DNA of 64,000 nucleotides from Sphingopyxis sp. OPL5 (GCF_003797775.2 NZ_CP060725.1:1364001-1428000), one strand, 5' to 3'; shown: positions 1 through 8,572, counted from the first letter of the stretch. Numbers and translations: made by a program. The notes: generated by a model not told the origin, from the sequence alone.

Positions 1-57
1 ACCACTCGCTACGCGAGCGGTCCCCCTCCCCATGGCTTCGCCAAGGGGAGGATCTTC
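1..57. repeat. Fragment of intergenic repeat (family D)
   Basis: These bases (cggtccccctccccatggcttcgcc, then a GGGGAGGAT end) match the right end of the complete element at 52111-52264, including the shared stretch GGTCCCCCTCCCCATGGC. The element continues beyond the left edge of the window and ends just before the stop codon of the Coq4-family gene. It is noncoding and probably one of many dispersed copies. Confidence 0.7.
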
Positions 58-60
58 AGG

Positions 61-843
61 TCAAGCCGCAACCGCCTGCTGCGACGCCAGGAAGTTATAC
101 GGGTCGATGCCGCGGCTGCGGTATGCCCGGTGCGCTTCCTTATAAAGCGTCGGTTCCCCGATCCCCAACCGCGCGCGTGCGGCGTCGAGCGGTTCGGCGA
201 GCAGCGAGCGGATATCCTGCTCGATGATCGCCTTCGACGCCTTGCCGTGACGCTGGCCCTGGCGGATCGCGCTCATCACCGGCGCGTCGCCCTTGACGCT
301 GCGCTTCAGTTCGTAACCGCCGGCATAGGCGATGAAGAAATTGCCGTAATTGCCCGTCTGGCCATAGGTGAAGCCGAGCACGCACTGCTCGCCGAGTGCG
401 TCGCGGCCATAGCCGGTCAGGATGTGGAACAGGTCGTGCGTATCGCGCAGGCGGTTGGCATACCATTGCACCTGGTCGTCGAACTTCGGGCGCCCCATCT
501 TGTCGGCCTCGGCGACCAGGCCGGCCGCCGACAGGCCTTCGCGGCGCATGAAGGTGACATAGGCGTGGCCCACCGTGCCTTCGGGCAGTGCGTCGATCCA
601 GCCATGATCGTCGAGTAGATCGGGCAGATAGGGCTCGCTCGCCATCAGCCGCTGGCCGAAATCGCTTTCGACGAAGGCGCGCGCATCATCCATGAAGCCC
701 TTGCGCGGAAGATTCTCGAAGATGTGGAAGACCTGCTCGGTGTCTTCCTTGTCCTTGATCAGCTTGCGAAAGTGCGACAGCGCCTTGAACGGGCGGAACT
801 TAGCGGGCTGGCGGGCGGGATGGGAGAAGATGGTCGGGGTCAT
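61..843 (-). CDS. Coq4-family protein (ubiquinone biosynthesis COQ4 homologue)
   Basis: The 260-residue product carries the Coq4 metal-binding signature: HDLFHILTGYGRDALGE near residues 135-151 fits the HDxxH-x11-E pattern of the family, which in eukaryotes supports assembly and activity of the coenzyme Q synthesis complex. The length fits the family and there is no signal peptide or membrane segment. The gene stands alone, reading away from a DUF418 gene. Its promoter contains a dyad (898-919) almost the same as one in front of the TetR/PF10118 gene pair near 20 kb, which points to shared TetR control. A direct role in ubiquinone synthesis is inferred from the family; bacterial Coq4 relatives are poorly characterised. 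Confidence 0.88.
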   Translation of the reverse strand: MTPTIFSHPARQPAKFRPFKALSHFRKLIKDKEDTEQVFHIFENLPRKGFMDDARAFVESDFGQRLMASEPYLPDLLDDHGWIDALPEGTVGHAYVTFMRREGLSAAGLVAEADKMGRPKFDDQVQWYANRLRDTHDLFHILTGYGRDALGEQCVLGFTYGQTGNYGNFFIAYAGGYELKRSVKGDAPVMSAIRQGQRHGKASKAIIEQDIRSLLAEPLDAARARLGIGEPTLYKEAHRAYRSRGIDPYNFLASQQAVAA

Positions 844-888
844 GGCGGCTCTCTTTCGGCGGACTCTGGCGAATCATCTGACGCTGTC

Positions 889-919
889 CAGATAGCATTA
901 CTGACATACATGTCAATAG
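889..919 (-). promoter_or_regulatory. Promoter with TetR-type operator for the Coq4-family gene
   Basis: On the minus strand a consensus -35 TTGACA (916-911) and a TATCTG -10 (894-889) are 16 bases apart. The -35 lies inside a dyad, TTACTGACA-N4-TGTCAATAG on the plus strand (898-919), with an inner perfect TGACAT-AC-ATGTCA. The same 9-N4-9 layout, in the same orientation to the gene, occurs at 19988-20009 (17 of 22 bases identical). Repression by the TetR protein encoded at 19997 is an inference. Confidence 0.6.
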
Positions 920-1035
920 CGTTTCGACGGGCTGGACGGACTGGCCCCCGAACCGTTATACCATCATAATACAGCATCGGCGATGTGCGCGATGATCGAG
1001 AAGTTGCGAAGACCTTCGATCGACAGGGGAACGGT

Positions 1036-2292
1036 ATGAACGGGCAAGCGGCAGCAACGCGTTACGAAAGTCTCGACGCCATTCGCGGCGTCGCGGTGAT
1101 GGGCATATTGGCAATGAACATCGTCGCCTTCGCATTGCCGATGAGCGCCTATTTCAATCCCGCCGCCGGCGGAGCGCCAGGCACGAGCGACCTTGCAACC
1201 TGGGCGTTCAATTTCGTTTTTGTCGATTCCAAGATGCGCGGGCTTTTTTCGGTGCTGTTCGGCGCCAGCACCCTGCTGGTGATCCAGAGCGCCGAGGCGA
1301 GCGGGCGCAGCGCGGCCGGTACGCATTATGCGCGAATGTTCTGGCTCGGGCTGTTCGGCCTCGCCCACTATTACCTCTTCTGGTTCGGCGACATCCTGTC
1401 GCTCTATGCCGCATGCGGGCTGCTGCTGTTCCTGTTTCGGGGCCTGTCGATCCGCGCACTGCTGATCTGGGCGGGTGCGTTCCTGTTCGTCTCGCTGCTG
1501 TTCCTGGGATCGACCTGGCTGTCGATCGCGATGCTCGATACCGGCGGCCTGCCGCCCGAAACCGCCGCCGCCATGGGTCAGCAAATGGCCGAATTCAACG
1601 CGATGATGGGACCGAACTCGCCGACCTATGCCGCCGACGTCGCCCATTTCCTCGGCAGCTATCGCGAGATCGCGGGCACCCGCATGGGTCCCGACGCCGC
1701 CGAACCGCTGGTGCAGGTCATGCTGTTCCTGTGGGAGAGCATGGCGCTGATGCTGATCGGGATGGCGCTGTTCAAGTCGCGCATGCTGACGGGCGAATGG
1801 AGTCCGGAGCGCTACACCAAATGGGCCACCGCCTGCTTCGCGATTGCGGCACCCGTGCTCGCATGGATGGCGTGGCACAGCGCGCAGACGGGCTTCGCGA
1901 CGATGACGGTGTTCGGAACCAGCCTCGTCTTCTCGACACCGTTCGACATCCTGATGACCGTCGGCTGGGCGGCGCTGATCATGCTGCTGATCCAGACCCG
2001 CGCCAGCGCCGCGGTCCGGGCGCGCCTCGCCGCGACGGGGCGCATGGCCTTCACCAACTATCTGGTGACGACGATCGTGATGACGACGATCTTCTACGGC
2101 TATGGACTGGGCCTGTTCGGCAGCGTCGGGCGCGCCGGACTTTACCTGTTCTGCTTCGGCATGTGGGCGGCGATGCTGTTCTGGTCGAAACCCTGGCTCG
2201 CCCGCTTCTACTACGGGCCGCTCGAATGGCTGTGGCGCAGCCTGTCGCGCTTCAGCTTGCAACCGATGCGGAAAGGCGCGGCGGTTCAGTAA
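1036..2292 (+). CDS. DUF418-family polytopic membrane protein
   Basis: The product is a 418-residue integral membrane protein of the DUF418 type (related to E. coli YeiB). The N-terminal RYESLDAIRGVAVMGILAMN is the usual opening of this family, where RG starts the first membrane segment; about nine further hydrophobic segments follow, and the C-terminal half shows the DUF418 region with GRMAFTNYL. I chose ATG 1036 over the in-frame GTG at 985 because AGGGG stands at the right distance before it and the protein then starts where the family starts. Function is unknown; a transport or envelope role is commonly supposed. It overlaps the convergent HPt gene by 7 bases. Confidence 0.85.
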   Translation: MNGQAAATRYESLDAIRGVAVMGILAMNIVAFALPMSAYFNPAAGGAPGTSDLATWAFNFVFVDSKMRGLFSVLFGASTLLVIQSAEASGRSAAGTHYARMFWLGLFGLAHYYLFWFGDILSLYAACGLLLFLFRGLSIRALLIWAGAFLFVSLLFLGSTWLSIAMLDTGGLPPETAAAMGQQMAEFNAMMGPNSPTYAADVAHFLGSYREIAGTRMGPDAAEPLVQVMLFLWESMALMLIGMALFKSRMLTGEWSPERYTKWATACFAIAAPVLAWMAWHSAQTGFATMTVFGTSLVFSTPFDILMTVGWAALIMLLIQTRASAAVRARLAATGRMAFTNYLVTTIVMTTIFYGYGLGLFGSVGRAGLYLFCFGMWAAMLFWSKPWLARFYYGPLEWLWRSLSRFSLQPMRKGAAVQ

Positions 2293-2708
2293 CCGACGGC
2301 GCGCCCGAAACCGGGGGCGCGGCGCTGGACGAGCGGATTGGCTTCCTTTTCCAGCGCAGCCAGCGTTTCCTCGAACAGTGGGCGCAGCGTGACCACGCGT
2401 GGCAGATATTCTTCGGGGCTGACCTGACTTTCGATGCAATGGCGCGCGAAGGTTTCGATATCTTCGGCAAGGTCGGCGAGTTTTTCGGCCCCGAACTGAC
2501 GCGATTCGCCCTTCAGCGTGTGCGCGGGCATGACGAGACCGCGTGCGTCGCGGGCGCGCATCGCTTCCTCGATCGCGACGACCGATTTGGTGCCGTCTTC
2601 GCGAAAATAGCCCAATATCCGCACGAAAGCAGCGCCGAGCTGCGTGCGCGTCGCGCGGAATTCATCCCAATCGACCAGGATATCGTCCACTCGTTTGTCC
2701 CTTGGCAT
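2286..2708 (-). CDS. HPt domain protein (histidine phosphotransfer)
   Basis: The 140-residue product is a single HPt four-helix bundle. The phospho-accepting site is PAHTLKGESRQFGAEKL, with the acceptor His at residue 63, close to the classic AHxLKGxSxxxG motif. No kinase or receiver gene is adjacent, so it probably serves as an orphan phosphorelay intermediate. I start at the MPRDK codon (2708) because residues before it in the open frame do not resemble the family. It lies 97 bases downstream of the tusA-like gene and may be read with der. HPt proteins of this kind work with hybrid kinases elsewhere in the genome (inference). Confidence 0.85.
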   Translation of the reverse strand: MPRDKRVDDILVDWDEFRATRTQLGAAFVRILGYFREDGTKSVVAIEEAMRARDARGLVMPAHTLKGESRQFGAEKLADLAEDIETFARHCIESQVSPEEYLPRVVTLRPLFEETLAALEKEANPLVQRRAPGFGRAVGY

Positions 2709-2805
2709 CAAAATTCGGTCTTTGGTCCCAGCCCCGTCATGCCGCGAATCCGGTAAAAAAGCCGTTACGATGGGGACGTCCGCTTCCGATGCGGCCCGTT
2801 TTGGG

Positions 2806-3027
2806 TCAGGTACGGCGGACCAGCCAGCGGCCTGCGGCTTCGGTCGTGACGGTCCAGCCATGTTCGCCCGCCAGCGCCGCGACTTCGCGCTCCGCCTGCG
2901 GATCGTCGGCGAGCAGGATCACAGCGGGATCGGTACGCATCGCGCGGGCGAGCCGTAGCGCCGGCCATGGGCATTTCATGCCGCGCGCATCGACGATTAC
3001 CGTATCCAAGTTTTCAGCGGCCGTCAT
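2806..3027 (-). CDS. TusA-family sulfurtransferase
   Basis: A 73-residue protein with the diagnostic RGMKCPWPALRLARAM segment. Cys19 of the CPxP motif is the expected persulfide carrier. TusA-like proteins pass sulfur for tRNA 2-thiouridine, molybdenum cofactor or other sulfur transfers; which applies here is not visible. Its start codon overlaps the der stop (ATGA, 3024-3027), so translation is coupled to der. Confidence 0.87.
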   Translation of the reverse strand: MTAAENLDTVIVDARGMKCPWPALRLARAMRTDPAVILLADDPQAEREVAALAGEHGWTVTTEAAGRWLVRRT

Positions 3028-4412
3028 TCGTCATAGGGATTGCGCGAATTGCGGAAATTCAGCCGCACGGGCACGCCCTGAAACCCCAGTTCCTTGCGCA
3101 TGCCGTTGACCAGATAACGCTCGTAACTGCCGGGCAGCGAGTCGGTGCGCGTGCCGAAAACGACGAAGGTCGGCGGGCGGGTGCGCGCCTGGGTGATATA
3201 GCGTAGCTTGATGCGCTTGCCGCCGGGCGCGGGCGGCGGGTTGTTTTCGACCGCGCTTTCGAACCAGCGGTTGAGCCGTGCGGTCGAGACGCGGTTGGTC
3301 CATATCGCGCGCTGTTCGAAGGCGACACGGACAAGCGTGTCGATTCCCCGGCCCGTCGCGCCCGAAATGGTGAGTACCGGGACGCCCTTGACCTGGCTGA
3401 GTCCGTCCTCGAGCGCGCCTCGGACGCCGTTGAACAGCGACGACGGGTCCTCGGCGACGTCCCATTTGTTGAGCGCGACGATCAGCGCGCGGCCTTCCTG
3501 CAGCACGCGGTCGGCGATGTGCAGATCCTGCGATTCCAGGCCTTTGGTGGCGTCGAGCAGCAGCACCACAACCTCGGCGAAATCGACCGCGTGGAGCGCG
3601 TCCATCACCGACAGTTTCTCGAGCTTGTCCTGCACCTTGGCGCGCTTGCGCATGCCCGCAGTGTCGAACAGCTGGATCTCGTGGACCTCGCCGTCATTTT
3701 CCCACCGCCAGTCGACGCGGATCGAATCGCGCGTGATCCCCGCCTCGGGTCCGGTGATCAGCCGGTCCTCGCCGATCATGCGGTTGATCAGCGTCGATTT
3801 GCCCGCATTGGGGCGGCCGACGATCGCCAGCTTCAGCGGACCGAGCGGCGCATCCTCATCCTCTTCGCCCTCGATGGGCGGCGGCAGGGCTTCGGCCGCG
3901 GCGGCGTCATAACCCTCGACGATCGGGCGCAGCGCGTCGAACAGGTCGACAATGCCCTCGCCATGTTCGGCGCTGAGCGCGATCGGATTGTCGAAGCCGA
4001 GCGAATAGCTTTCGTTGAGGCCGTTTTCGCCCTGTTTGCCCTCGGCCTTGTTGACCACGAGGATGATCGGCGTGTCCTCGCTGCGCAGCCAGCGCGCGAT
4101 TTCCTCGTCGAGCGGAGTCACGCCGGCGCGGCCGTCGATCATGAACAGCGCAGCGTCGGCCTCGCGCACCGCTTTCTCCGTCTGCACACGCATCCGGCCG
4201 GGCAGCGTCGCCGCGTCATAATCCTCGAACCCCGCGGTATCGACGATCGTGAATTTCAGTCCCAGCAGTTCGCCGTCGCCTTCGCGCCGGTCGCGCGTCA
4301 CCCCCGGCTGGTCGTCGACCAGCGCCAGGCGCTTGCCGACGAGCCGGTTGAACAGCGTCGATTTGCCGACATTGGGCCGGCCGACAATGGCGATCGTTGC
4401 GGATCGCGCCAT
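3024..4412 (-). CDS. der: Ribosome biogenesis GTPase Der (EngA)
   Basis: A 462-residue double-GTPase. The first G domain opens ATIAIVGRPNVGKSTLFNRL and the second LAIVGRPNAGKSTLINRM, each with its DxxG (DTAG) and NKxD-type (NKAE, NKWD) motifs, followed by the C-terminal KH-like domain ending near RNSRNPYDE. Der is needed for 50S subunit assembly. An acidic linker (EGEEDEDAPL) separates the two G domains. The start MARSATIA (4412) follows a GAAGGAATATG ribosome site; the in-frame start further up would run through the palindrome at 4429-4449. The order yfgM-bamB-der is the same as in E. coli. Confidence 0.97.
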   Translation of the reverse strand: MARSATIAIVGRPNVGKSTLFNRLVGKRLALVDDQPGVTRDRREGDGELLGLKFTIVDTAGFEDYDAATLPGRMRVQTEKAVREADAALFMIDGRAGVTPLDEEIARWLRSEDTPIILVVNKAEGKQGENGLNESYSLGFDNPIALSAEHGEGIVDLFDALRPIVEGYDAAAAEALPPPIEGEEDEDAPLGPLKLAIVGRPNAGKSTLINRMIGEDRLITGPEAGITRDSIRVDWRWENDGEVHEIQLFDTAGMRKRAKVQDKLEKLSVMDALHAVDFAEVVVLLLDATKGLESQDLHIADRVLQEGRALIVALNKWDVAEDPSSLFNGVRGALEDGLSQVKGVPVLTISGATGRGIDTLVRVAFEQRAIWTNRVSTARLNRWFESAVENNPPPAPGGKRIKLRYITQARTRPPTFVVFGTRTDSLPGSYERYLVNGMRKELGFQGVPVRLNFRNSRNPYDE

Positions 4413-4428
4413 TTCATATTCCTTCAAT

Positions 4429-4449
4429 AAATAGGGACAGTCCCTATTT
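4429..4449. repeat. Perfect 21-bp palindrome between bamB and der
   Basis: AAATAGGGAC, a single A, then GTCCCTATTT: ten-base perfect arms with a one-base centre, in the 40-base gap between der and the stop of bamB. It lies just upstream of the der ribosome site on the transcribed strand. It could be an RNA hairpin that moderates der translation, a protein-binding dyad or a short mobile palindrome. It is strikingly AT-rich for this genome. Confidence 0.75.
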
Positions 4450-4452
4450 AAT

Positions 4453-5784
4453 TTAGCGCCAGGCGGTGATGCGTCCGTCGTCCGCCAGGATATAGAGGAC
4501 ATTGTTCGCGACGATCGGCGACTGCGACAGCGACGTCTTGAACTCGGTCGTCGCGATCAGCGACCCGTCGGCGGGCGAAAATTCGGAAAGCTGACCCTCG
4601 CTGTTCACCGCGATCAGGCGGCCACCGGCGAGGATCGGGCCGGTCCAGCGGATCGGGTCCTTCTTCTTCTTTTCGGTTTCGACACGGAAGCGCGCGAGCT
4701 GCTGAAGCCAGCGCACCTTGCCGGTGCCGCGCGCGACGCACAGCAATTTGCCGTCGTCGGTCATCGCATAGACCCATTCGCCGACCACATAGGGCGTCGA
4801 AATGCCGGCGATCGAAATTTCCCAGCTGCGCTGGCCGGTGACGAGTTCGTAGCTCGCCATGCGGCCGCCCTGGCCGAGCGCGAAGACGCGGCCGCGGTCG
4901 ATCACCGGGTCGGCATCGACGTCGGACAAGGTCGACACCGACAGCGCCATCGAGGTGCGCGCCAGCGCATCTTCCCAAAGGTCGCGGCCATTCTCGTACC
5001 GATAGGCCTGCACCTCGCCCGACGAGAAGCCGGCAACAATCGTGCCCTGCCCCGCGGCGGGCGATCCGGCGCCGAAGATGCTGCCGGCTTCGAGCGACGC
5101 CGTCGCCTGCCACAGCACCGCGCCGTCGGCGGCGTTGAGCGCGATGATCTGGTTGTCCTGGGTGATGACATAGACGCCGCCGAAGGCGATCGTCGGGGCG
5201 CCGCGCAGCGGCCCCGCGGGCTTCACCTTCCACAGGATCGATCCGTCGGCCGCGTTCAGCGCGGCCACATCGCCGACGCCGCTGGTCGCATAGACGACGC
5301 TACCGTCGACCGACGCGCCGCCACCGAACAGCGAATCCTTGAAATCCTTGCCCGTGGTGCCGATCGCCGCGCTCCACAGCGACGCGCCGGTGTCGGCCGA
5401 AAAGGCCGAGACGACGGCATCGGTGCCGACCACGAACAGCCGGTTGTCCGAAACGACCGGTGCCGCGGCCAGCCGCTGCTTGTTGTTGCCGCCGGCGATG
5501 CTGGCGGTCCAGATCTGGCTGCGCGACGCGCCGAGCGCGGGATGGCCCATCGATTTCGACGCGTTGCCGCCCGACTGCGCCCAGTTCGCGTTCACGACGG
5601 GATTGGGCAGCACGACCGCGACCGACGCCGTGGCGGGATCGACCTTGACGCTGTTATCGTTCGACAGGATCGAGACGCGGTCGCCGACGGTCGGGGTTTT
5701 CGGCCCGCCATTGCCCTTGAGCACGCCGCAGCCGGCGAGCGTCAGCGCAATCAGCGCCACGCCGACAAAATTGGCTTTCCGCAT
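4453..5784 (-). CDS. bamB: Outer membrane assembly lipoprotein BamB
   Basis: The 443-residue product starts with a lipoprotein signal (MRKANFVGVALIALTLAGC, lipobox LAGC) and then shows repeated PQQ-propeller blades (for example DGSILWKVKPAGPLRGAP, GAVLWQATASLEAG, GKVRWLQQL). BamB is the eight-bladed scaffold subunit of the BAM complex that inserts beta-barrel proteins in the outer membrane. It is slightly longer than the E. coli protein (about 390 residues). Its start overlaps the stop of the upstream yfgM-like gene by one base (TAATG) and der lies 40 bases downstream, the conserved order. Confidence 0.93.
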   Translation of the reverse strand: MRKANFVGVALIALTLAGCGVLKGNGGPKTPTVGDRVSILSNDNSVKVDPATASVAVVLPNPVVNANWAQSGGNASKSMGHPALGASRSQIWTASIAGGNNKQRLAAAPVVSDNRLFVVGTDAVVSAFSADTGASLWSAAIGTTGKDFKDSLFGGGASVDGSVVYATSGVGDVAALNAADGSILWKVKPAGPLRGAPTIAFGGVYVITQDNQIIALNAADGAVLWQATASLEAGSIFGAGSPAAGQGTIVAGFSSGEVQAYRYENGRDLWEDALARTSMALSVSTLSDVDADPVIDRGRVFALGQGGRMASYELVTGQRSWEISIAGISTPYVVGEWVYAMTDDGKLLCVARGTGKVRWLQQLARFRVETEKKKKDPIRWTGPILAGGRLIAVNSEGQLSEFSPADGSLIATTEFKTSLSQSPIVANNVLYILADDGRITAWR

Positions 5785-6551
5785 TATTTCTTTTCCTCGG
5801 CTGGTCCGGCGGCCGCCGGTGCGGCGCTGCCCTTCTGTTCCTTCGCGGCGCTCTCGGCCGCGCGATCCTTGACGACGTCGACGCCCAGCATGCCGGCCAT
5901 CTGGACGGTGCGCGACTGCAGCGACTTGGGGATATTGGGGGTGTCGGCGATCCGGCCGTAAAGCGCGCCCGCCTCTTTAAACTGACCGAGCTGGTAATGC
6001 GCGGTTGCCGACAGTTCGGCGGCGCTCGGGAACCAGCTCGACGCGGGATCCTTGGCATCGACCATCGGTTTCATTCGCGCGATCACTACTTCGGGCTTCA
6101 GCGTGTCATATTCGAAGGCGGTCTGGCGGATCAGCGCCAGATCACGCAGCGACGGGTCGAGCTTGGTGTCGGCGGCGGCCTTGGCCATCAGCGCGGCAGC
6201 GGCTTTCAGGTCGCCGCGTTCGGCCTTCATGTTCGCTTGCTGGAACAGCGCGACGGCGCGATAGGCGGGGCCGCCGTCGGCCTCGATCTTGGTCAGCTCG
6301 GCGGTCGCCGCGGTCGGCTGCGCCGCCTTCAACTTGTCGAAGGCCGCGAGCAGCTGCTCGGCATTCTCGCCGCGCTTGGTTTCCTGCATATGGCCCCAAT
6401 AAAGGTAGCCGCCGAACGCGATCAACGCCGCGACGACCCCGACCAAGATCCAGATGCCAAACCGCTGCCAGATGCTGTCGAGCTGGTCCTTGCGGACAGC
6501 CTCATCCACTTCCTGCAACAGGGCCGCATTGTTCGTCGGGCTCAACGCCAC
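5784..6551 (-). CDS. YfgM-like TPR protein with one membrane anchor
   Basis: A 255-residue protein with a cytoplasmic N-terminus, one membrane segment (about residues 30-50, FGIWILVGVVAALIAFGGYLYW) and a periplasmic tetratricopeptide-like region, ending in an Ala/Lys-rich low-complexity tail (SAAKEQKGSAAPAAAGPAEEKK). This is the layout of YfgM/TPR_21 proteins, which act next to SecYEG and periplasmic chaperones. Its place directly before bamB, overlapping by one base, agrees with this. The assignment rests on architecture and synteny. Confidence 0.85.
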   Translation of the reverse strand: MALSPTNNAALLQEVDEAVRKDQLDSIWQRFGIWILVGVVAALIAFGGYLYWGHMQETKRGENAEQLLAAFDKLKAAQPTAATAELTKIEADGGPAYRAVALFQQANMKAERGDLKAAAALMAKAAADTKLDPSLRDLALIRQTAFEYDTLKPEVVIARMKPMVDAKDPASSWFPSAAELSATAHYQLGQFKEAGALYGRIADTPNIPKSLQSRTVQMAGMLGVDVVKDRAAESAAKEQKGSAAPAAAGPAEEKK

Positions 6552-6666
6552 ACATATTCTCCATAGACCGGGCAGGCACGAAGACGCCCGCCGGTGGTTT
6601 CCTTAGCGACGGCACCCGAAAAGGCCAAGCTTTTCACTTGGCCCGCACACACCGCCTTATGCCGGA

Positions 6667-7530
6667 TCAACCGGCGTAGATCTGATCTTCGGTGGGGAAT
6701 GAACGGGACCTGACTTCGTCGGCATAATCCTTGACCGCGCCGTTCACCACGCCGGCCATATCCTGATAGCGTTTCACGAATTTGGGGACACGATCGAACA
6801 TACCGAGCATGTCGTCGGTGACCAGCACCTGACCGTCGCATTTGGCCGAGGCCCCGATGCCAATCGTCGGGCAGTCGACCTTCTCGGTGATCTCGATCGC
6901 GATCGATTCGAGCACGCCTTCGATGACGATCGAAAAAGCGCCCGCCTTTGCGACCGCGATCGCGTCCTCGACGATCGAACGCGCTTCCTCCTCGCTCTTG
7001 CCGCGCACGCCATAGCCGCCGAGGATATTCACCGCCTGCGGGGTCAGCCCGACATGGCCCATTACCGGAATGCCGCGCTGGGTCAGGAATTCGATCGTCG
7101 GGGCGAGCACCTTGCCGCCCTCGACCTTGACCGCCGCGGCGCCGGTTTCCTTGAGCAGCCGCGCCGCATTGTCGAACGCCTGCTGCGGGCTGCCCTCATA
7201 GCTGCCGAAGGGCATGTCGACGATCACCGCCGCATGATAGCTGCCGCGCACCACCGCCGCGCCGTGCAGCGCCATCATGTCCATCGTCACGCCGACGGTG
7301 TGCGGCAGGCCATAGATCACCTGCGCCAGCGAATCGCCGACGAGCAGCATGTCGCAATGCGGATCGAGCAGCTGCGCCATGCGGACGGTATAGGCGGTCA
7401 GCATGACGATCGGCTCGCCGCCCTTGCGCTGGCGAATCCGCGGCACCGTCAGGCGTTTCATCGGCTGCGGCGTCGGATTGGCGCGGCTGGTTGAGGTGTC
7501 GTAGGTGAGCGTTTTGGGGAGCGTGGACAT
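6667..7530 (-). CDS. panB: 3-methyl-2-oxobutanoate hydroxymethyltransferase PanB
   Basis: The 287-residue product catalyses the first committed step of pantothenate synthesis: alpha-ketoisovalerate plus methylene-tetrahydrofolate to ketopantoate. Visible family features are TVPRIRQRKGGEPIVMLTAYT near the N-terminus, the metal-binding LLVGDSLAQV, HVGLTPQAVN, VIEGV and the conserved IGIGAS segment. I start at MSTLPKTL (7530); 25 more residues are open upstream but do not look like the family. No panC is adjacent. It lies 115 bases upstream of the yfgM-bamB-der group; whether they share a transcript is unknown. Confidence 0.95.
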   Translation of the reverse strand: MSTLPKTLTYDTSTSRANPTPQPMKRLTVPRIRQRKGGEPIVMLTAYTVRMAQLLDPHCDMLLVGDSLAQVIYGLPHTVGVTMDMMALHGAAVVRGSYHAAVIVDMPFGSYEGSPQQAFDNAARLLKETGAAAVKVEGGKVLAPTIEFLTQRGIPVMGHVGLTPQAVNILGGYGVRGKSEEEARSIVEDAIAVAKAGAFSIVIEGVLESIAIEITEKVDCPTIGIGASAKCDGQVLVTDDMLGMFDRVPKFVKRYQDMAGVVNGAVKDYADEVRSRSFPTEDQIYAG

Positions 7531-7604
7531 GGGGTCGCCGCTTACCCCCAAATAGAAGGCGGCGAAAGCGCCAAAGCCATGCCATGTTATTATTTGTTGA
7601 CTCA

Positions 7605-7624
7605 ATGTTAAAAATATTAGACAT
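7605..7624. promoter_or_regulatory. AT-rich dyad upstream of the XRE operon
   Basis: An imperfect palindrome (ATGT...ACAT ends, 14 of 20 positions symmetric) lies in an unusually AT-rich stretch, 34 bases before the first gene of the operon that encodes its own small XRE repressor. A TTGACT -35-like hexamer stands at 7597-7602. Autoregulation through this site is an inference. Confidence 0.35.
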
Positions 7625-7658
7625 AGAGTGCATATTTCATGACATGGAGTCGAATCGG

Positions 7659-8081
7659 ATGGCTTTCCGCGAGAAAATTCACTGGGTCACGCTGGTGACG
7701 ATGATCCTGGCCTTCGGCTGGTACTTCCTCGCCTACCCTTGGCAGATCGCCGACCGTCCGGCGGCTGTGTGGGCGACGGCGGGGATGCTGGTGCCGGTCA
7801 CCATCGCAATCATCGTCGCGATGACCGTCGCCACCGCCTTCCTTGCGATCCGCAACCGCGGAGAGGTCGATGTCAAAGAGGATGAACGCGACCGCAGCTT
7901 TCATATGCACGGCACCCATTATGCCTATTATCCGCTCGTCGTCGGCATCTGGGTCAACATCTTCCTGATCTTCTGGGGCATCGGCCAAGCGCAGCAGCTC
8001 AATCTGATGATCGCGACGCTGGTCGTCGCCGAGTTGGTCCGCATCGGGACCCAGTTGTTCCTCTATCGCCGGGGGTACTGA
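7659..8081 (+). CDS. Small four-helix membrane protein, first of a paralogous pair
   Basis: A 140-residue integral membrane protein with about four hydrophobic segments. After segment two comes a charged loop, RNRGEVDVKEDERDRSFHMHGTHYAYY. The second gene of the unit has the same plan: MxFREK start, two segments, a DERDRxxxxRG loop, two segments, and a YRRG ending. I choose ATG 7659 (MAFREKIHW) because GGAG lies nine bases before it and it matches the start of the paralogue; upstream in-frame starts also exist. DUF2178-like proteins with an adjacent small XRE regulator are known in other bacteria, but the function is not established. Confidence 0.75.
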   Translation: MAFREKIHWVTLVTMILAFGWYFLAYPWQIADRPAAVWATAGMLVPVTIAIIVAMTVATAFLAIRNRGEVDVKEDERDRSFHMHGTHYAYYPLVVGIWVNIFLIFWGIGQAQQLNLMIATLVVAELVRIGTQLFLYRRGY

Positions 8082-8146
8082 GCCATGTCCCCGCGACCCT
8101 CGAATCCGCGCGGCAGCTTGCCGGCGCCGACACCGGAGACTTGTCG

Positions 8147-8572
8147 ATGAACTTCCGTGAAAAGACCGCCTGGCTGAACGTCATCGCGATGGTCGCCGCC
8201 TATACCCTCTATTTCGGGCTGCTCCTGTCCGGGCATCCCGCCGGGCGCGAAATATTCCCCATGCTGTGGCTCTTCGGATCGATCGCCATAGCGCATGCCG
8301 CCACCGTCATCGTCGGCACGATCATCCTGTCGGCGCAGGCCCCGAAGTCGGAGCGCGCGCGCGCCGACGAGCGCGACCGCGCGATCCGCCGCCGCGGGGC
8401 GACCGCCGCCTATTATGTGCTGCTGGTGGGGATGATGGTCGTCGGCGTCTATATGCCCTTCGTCGACGGCGGGGTGCGGCTGGCGAATTGCGGCCTGTTC
8501 GCGATCGTCGCCGCCGAACTGGTAAACAGCGTCGTCGTGCTCATCAGCTACCGGAGGGGCTGGCATGGCTAA
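8147..8572 (+). CDS. Small four-helix membrane protein, second of the pair
   Basis: A 141-residue paralogue of the preceding gene: MNFREKTAWLNVIAM, four hydrophobic segments, and the cytoplasmic loop ARADERDRAIRRRGATAAYYVL before segment three. ATG 8147 has GGAG eight bases upstream. Its 3' end overlaps the XRE gene by eight bases. Two divergent copies in one operon suggest a heteromeric membrane complex or a duplicated target of the regulator. The catalytic or transport role is unknown. Confidence 0.78.
   Translation: MNFREKTAWLNVIAMVAAYTLYFGLLLSGHPAGREIFPMLWLFGSIAIAHAATVIVGTIILSAQAPKSERARADERDRAIRRRGATAAYYVLLVGMMVVGVYMPFVDGGVRLANCGLFAIVAAELVNSVVVLISYRRGWHG

Noticed and set aside
964..2439. 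491-residue minus-strand frame opposite the DUF418 gene
   Set aside because: Low-complexity, Arg/Gln/Ala-rich shadow; the plus strand has clear membrane segments and a ribosome site.
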